DNA of 64,000 nucleotides, from assembly GCA_020636255.1 (NCBI GenBank), contig JACJYE010000011.1:1-64000 (forward strand), in the 5' to 3' direction. Position 1 is the first letter of the stretch. Every line of letters begins with the position of its first letter. The notes below the pieces were generated by a model. That model was not told where the DNA came from and did no database searches. It saw only the letters and a list, made by a program, of their open reading frames with translations. The position numbers and the translations under genes were made by a program. Shown here one piece after another: positions 61,040-64,000 of the stretch. Source of the stretch: Lewinellaceae bacterium. Lineage in GTDB: Bacteria; Bacteroidota; Bacteroidia; Chitinophagales; Saprospiraceae.

Positions 61040-62752
61040 TTACTGCACGATTATCCTGGCCGTGCCTTCCTTGCCGCCCATGGTTACTTTCACAAAGTAA
61101 GCGCCCGGCTTCAGCGCAGACAGGCTGAGCTGGCTTTGGTGATATTCCGGCCTTTCGAACAGCAGCTGCTGGCCCAGGAGGTTGAATACCCTGATCTCAT
61201 CGATGTTCTGCGGAGCATTCACCGTAAGGAAATCCGTCGCCGGGTTGGGGAAATACGAAATGCCCAGTTCTTTCAGGCCGACAGTTCCGCTGGTACCTTC
61301 CAGCTTGATGTCATCGAAATAGAAGGTGAAGTCGGGGCCGCCATCACCGACGATGCCCAGCTCATAGATGAGGGTAACGGCATTGTAAACATTGCCGGTG
61401 AACCCGGTGACATCAAAGGTCAGTTCTTCCCACTCATTGGCCACCGTAGTGGGGACAATGATATCTCCCGTAGCCCCTGAAGGGCCTTCCAGCTTCAATA
61501 AGACATTAGCGCCCACGCGGTTGGCCCATACCTTCATGTTGATGGCAGTGGAGCTTCCAAAATCAATGGGGCCGCCCAAAGTGAGTTTGCTGCCGCCGTA
61601 CACTTCACCGGCCATTTTGACCATCTGGCCCACTTTGGCGCTGGTATTGATGCCGGATTGGTCGGGGTTGTCGATAATGGCCGCTACGCCGCCGCCAAAA
61701 TCGGACCAGACGTAATCCAGGGCCGTCGATTCAAAGGTGACGGGCAGTTGCACGCCGCCGATGGCCGTGGTATACTCGATATCATCGAAATAGAAGGTGA
61801 AATCAGGGCTGCCATCGCCCATCACTTCGAGGTCATAGATGAGGGTGATGCCGGTATAGGTGCCCCCGGCCAGGCCGGTGAAATTAAAGGTCAGTTCTTC
61901 CCATTGGCTGGCCACCGTAGTGGCTACTTCCATTTGAACAGGCGCCGGCCCTTCCAGTTTGAACAGCACCCTGCCGCCCACGCGGTTGGCCCAAACTTTC
62001 ATTTTGATGGCGTTGTTGCTGCCGAAATCCAAGGCGGAACCTAAGGCCAGGGTGCTGCCGCCGTACACTTCACCGGCGTTTTTGACCATCCGGCCCACTT
62101 TGGCGCTGGTGTTGATACCTGATTGGTCCGGGTTGTCGATCACGGAGGCTACGCCGCCCCCGAAATCAGACCAGGAATAGGTAAGGGCCGTCGATTCGAA
62201 ATCGACGGGGAGGGTTACGCCGGCGGAGGCTGTGGTGAAATCGATGTCGTCAAACAGCAGGGTGAAATTCGCACTTCCATCGCCCACTGTACCGAGGTCA
62301 TAGATGAGGGTAATAGCGTTGTACTCATTACCGGTCAGCCCGGCAAAGCTGAAGGTCAGTTCTTCCCATTCGTTGGCTACCGTAGTGGGAACAATGACAT
62401 CCCCCGTCGGCCCTCCGGGGCCTTCCAGTTTCAATAAAACACCAGCGCCCACGCGGTTGGCGAAGACTTTCATTTTGATGGCGTTGTTGCTCCCGAAATC
62501 GATCGGGCCTTCCAGGGCCAGGGTACTGCCGCCGTACACTTCACCCGCCATTTTGACCATCTGGCCCACTTTGGCGCTGGTATTGATACCGGAAGATTGA
62601 GGGTTGTCAATGATGGAAGCAACCCCACCGGCAAAATCCGTCCAGGTGTACGTAAGGGTAGAGGATTCAAAATCGATCGGAATTTGCGGGTTTTGAGCGA
62701 ACACCGCGGCTGAAAAGAGCAGCGCGGTTAAAAGGGTAAAAATCTTTTTCAT
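61040..62752 (-). CDS. T9SS-sorted protein with three near-identical binding-type repeats
   Basis: A 570-residue exported protein: signal peptide 'MKKIFTLLTALLFSAAVFAQ', three tandem domains of 155-157 residues each (opening 'P.DFESTALTYSWSDFGGGVA', ending 'FTFYFDDIEYTT') and a type IX sorting domain (about 490-570; 'YFPNPATDFLTVNAPQNIDE' to 'TARIIVQ'). The repeats are so alike at DNA level that recent duplication is likely. They look like jelly-roll carbohydrate-binding domains; no catalytic residues are visible. The gene lies 32 bases upstream of the phosphorylase gene and heads that block, facing the sensor gene. Confidence 0.8.
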   Translation of the reverse strand: MKKIFTLLTALLFSAAVFAQNPQIPIDFESSTLTYTWTDFAGGVASIIDNPQSSGINTSAKVGQMVKMAGEVYGGSTLALEGPIDFGSNNAIKMKVFANRVGAGVLLKLEGPGGPTGDVIVPTTVANEWEELTFSFAGLTGNEYNAITLIYDLGTVGDGSANFTLLFDDIDFTTASAGVTLPVDFESTALTYSWSDFGGGVASVIDNPDQSGINTSAKVGRMVKNAGEVYGGSTLALGSALDFGSNNAIKMKVWANRVGGRVLFKLEGPAPVQMEVATTVASQWEELTFNFTGLAGGTYTGITLIYDLEVMGDGSPDFTFYFDDIEYTTAIGGVQLPVTFESTALDYVWSDFGGGVAAIIDNPDQSGINTSAKVGQMVKMAGEVYGGSKLTLGGPIDFGSSTAINMKVWANRVGANVLLKLEGPSGATGDIIVPTTVANEWEELTFDVTGFTGNVYNAVTLIYELGIVGDGGPDFTFYFDDIKLEGTSGTVGLKELGISYFPNPATDFLTVNAPQNIDEIRVFNLLGQQLLFERPEYHQSQLSLSALKPGAYFVKVTMGGKEGTARIIVQ

Positions 62753-62819
62753 ATCGCGTATTAGGATGTATGATAAAAAATGGTTAATCAATCGCTATTT
62801 ATTGAACTTTGGACAGTTA

Positions 62820-62902
62820 CAAATCTAATGTCATGTTTTAAGAAAGTAACTACATCTTGGTTACGTCGCCTCATGTTTTTGGTACATCATTATTACATCA
62901 AA
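62820..62902 (-). promoter_or_regulatory. Promoter and candidate operator of the repeat-protein/phosphorylase block
   Basis: On the minus strand TAGATTTG (62827 to 62820) fits TAnnTTTG, 68 bases before the start codon. Upstream lie ACTACATC (62849-62856), GTACATCAT (62882-62890) and ATTACATCAAA (62892-62902). ACTACATC and ATTACATCAAA recur in the promoter region at 57357-57439, with TACATC cores spaced 32-33 bp in both places. Confidence 0.55.
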
Positions 62903-63046
62903 GAGAAAAAAAGTATTTTACTGCCCTGCTACAGAACCATGTTTTACGGGCGGTTCGGAAAAATGATAAAATTTCAGTGCTACAACATTTATCCAAATAC
63001 TATGTTTATGACGGGTTGATAAAACCCAGATAAGGCTCGATCCATA

Positions 63047-64000
63047 ATGAAACCAATTTTTCTGGCTTTTACGCTGTTTGTAGGGCTTGTGTGCCGGGTG
63101 ACAGCCCAGTTTTCCACCTATGGTTCTCCGCCTGTCACCAACTATTCCAAGTCCGATTATCATGCGGGCAATCAAAATTGGTCGGCCGTTCAGGATAGCC
63201 GCGGGGTGGTGTATGTGGGCAACAATAAGGGCATATTGGAATTCGACGGGGTGCGCTGGAACCTGTATCCTCTGCCCAACCGGACGATCGTTCGCTCTCT
63301 GGCCATCGCCGAAGATGGGGTCATCTATGTGGGAGGGCAGGACGAACTGGGTTATCTGGCAGAAGCAGAGGACGGAACCCCTAATTATGTTTCACTGGCC
63401 GCCAATGTTCCGGAAGCTTTTCGCAGCTTTGAAGATGTCTGGGAAACCTTTCCCACTCCGGACGGCATTTTCTTCTGTACGCAGCGTATGGCCTTTTTGT
63501 GGAAAGAAGGGCACATGGAGCTTATCCCTCCTGTTGAGCGATTCGATGGTTTTTTCCAACTGCGCGGCCAGGCCTATTTCCGGGATACCCGGCAGGGGCT
63601 TTTAGCCTGGAACGGCCGGGAGCTGGCGCCAGTGCCGGGAGGAGGGCCATTTAAAGATGAAGTCATTGCCGCTATACTACCTTATCAGGCGGGCCAGGCG
63701 TTATTAGTGTCTGCCCGAAAAGGGCTTTTTCTGATGGATGAGCAAGGCATTCGCCCCTGGCCGGTGGAGGCAAGCCGTTTTTTAACGCAATACCGGGCCT
63801 TTTGCGCGATCGAGCTCTCAAGTGGCAACTTTGCTGTCGGGACTACTTCCAATGGGGTGTTGGTTATGGATCGGGAAGGCCGGCCCTTAACCCACCTCAA
63901 TACCTCTAATGGATTACAGAACAACACCATTTTGCGTGCTTACCAGGACCGGTCCCGGAACCTGTGGCTGGGCCTGGATAACGGGATCGATCATGTTGCC
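63047..64000 (+). CDS. Two-component-regulator propeller sensor, N-terminal part (runs off window)
   Basis: An open frame of 318 codons with no stop before the window end. It begins with a signal peptide ('MKPIFLAFTLFVGLVCRVTAQ') and then beta-propeller blades of the regulator type: 'GNQNWSAVQDSRGVVYVGNN', 'GILEFDGVRWNLYPLPN', 'SLAIAEDGVIYVGGQDELGYL', 'RAYQDRSRNLWLGLDNGID'. Such propellers form the periplasmic sensor of hybrid two-component or LuxR-type Bacteroidetes regulators that detect glycan fragments. The output domain is outside the window. It is divergent from the beta-glucan genes, which makes it their likely regulator. Confidence 0.85.
   Translation, partial: MKPIFLAFTLFVGLVCRVTAQFSTYGSPPVTNYSKSDYHAGNQNWSAVQDSRGVVYVGNNKGILEFDGVRWNLYPLPNRTIVRSLAIAEDGVIYVGGQDELGYLAEAEDGTPNYVSLAANVPEAFRSFEDVWETFPTPDGIFFCTQRMAFLWKEGHMELIPPVERFDGFFQLRGQAYFRDTRQGLLAWNGRELAPVPGGGPFKDEVIAAILPYQAGQALLVSARKGLFLMDEQGIRPWPVEASRFLTQYRAFCAIELSSGNFAVGTTSNGVLVMDREGRPLTHLNTSNGLQNNTILRAYQDRSRNLWLGLDNGIDHVA

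Overview
The window looks like a chromosome segment from a GC-rich marine-type Bacteroidota, most likely the Saprospiria (Lewinella/Phaeodactylibacter-like). The signs are type IX secretion C-terminal sorting domains, many Bacteroidetes lipoproteins, PorT-like outer-membrane barrels, promoter boxes of the Bacteroidetes form TAnnTTTG, and a two-component-regulator propeller protein. The placement is inferred from protein style, not from a marker gene. No rRNA, tRNA, CRISPR array, prophage or transposase was recognised.

Layout. 0.2-3.5 kb: a soluble SecD-like protein, an OmpR-type response regulator/histidine kinase pair, then a four-fold 11-bp direct repeat, a perfect promoter box, a 48-codon ORF and a strong terminator. 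3.7-5.1 kb: a TIR-like membrane protein. 5.1-9.9 kb: a sulfur/redox group (cysteine-dioxygenase-like cupin fused to a methyltransferase, thioredoxin, two half-size YeeE/YedE transporters, porin) around a symmetric divergent promoter with a CRP/FNR-type palindrome. 9.9-22 kb: mostly housekeeping or unknown genes (Uma2, metG, DUF1015, class A PBP, HhH/barrel protein, amidohydrolase), ending in a repeat array. 22-31 kb: a six-hairpin glycosidase lipoprotein, a metal-flavoured group (DUF2202, TolC, haem-binding protein, VIT1/CCC1), aceK and an outer-membrane barrel protein. 31-40 kb: a GH13 lipoprotein, an AT-richer BsuBI/PstI-type restriction-modification pair, and cysM-rtcB-archease-cysE. 40-46 kb: a T9SS cargo protein, a quaternary-amine ABC importer with fused permease and binding protein, an exonuclease, a coiled-coil membrane protein and a DUF1573 protein.

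46.4-64 kb is the most striking region: a beta-1,3-glucan (laminarin-type) utilisation locus in two minus-strand blocks next to a divergent propeller sensor. It has surface lipoproteins GH16 and GH17, two proteins with repeated sugar-binding-like domains, a clan GH-A glycosidase fused to an outer-membrane-type barrel, a GPH-type symporter, a second GH17 with no export signal, and a very large GH94/GH149/GH161-like phosphorylase. There is no SusC/SusD pair in the visible part. The inferred flow is surface cleavage, outer-membrane passage perhaps through the fused barrel, symport, and intracellular hydrolysis plus phosphorolysis to glucose 1-phosphate. Both blocks share upstream promoter boxes and TACATC motifs.

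Across the window a dispersed 18-bp repeat (AGAGCTTGTTTGGAGGCC and its complement) recurs between genes, once inside a coding end, and twice as inverted flanks of one gene. A second dispersed repeat and several hairpins with TGGA(A) loops are also present.
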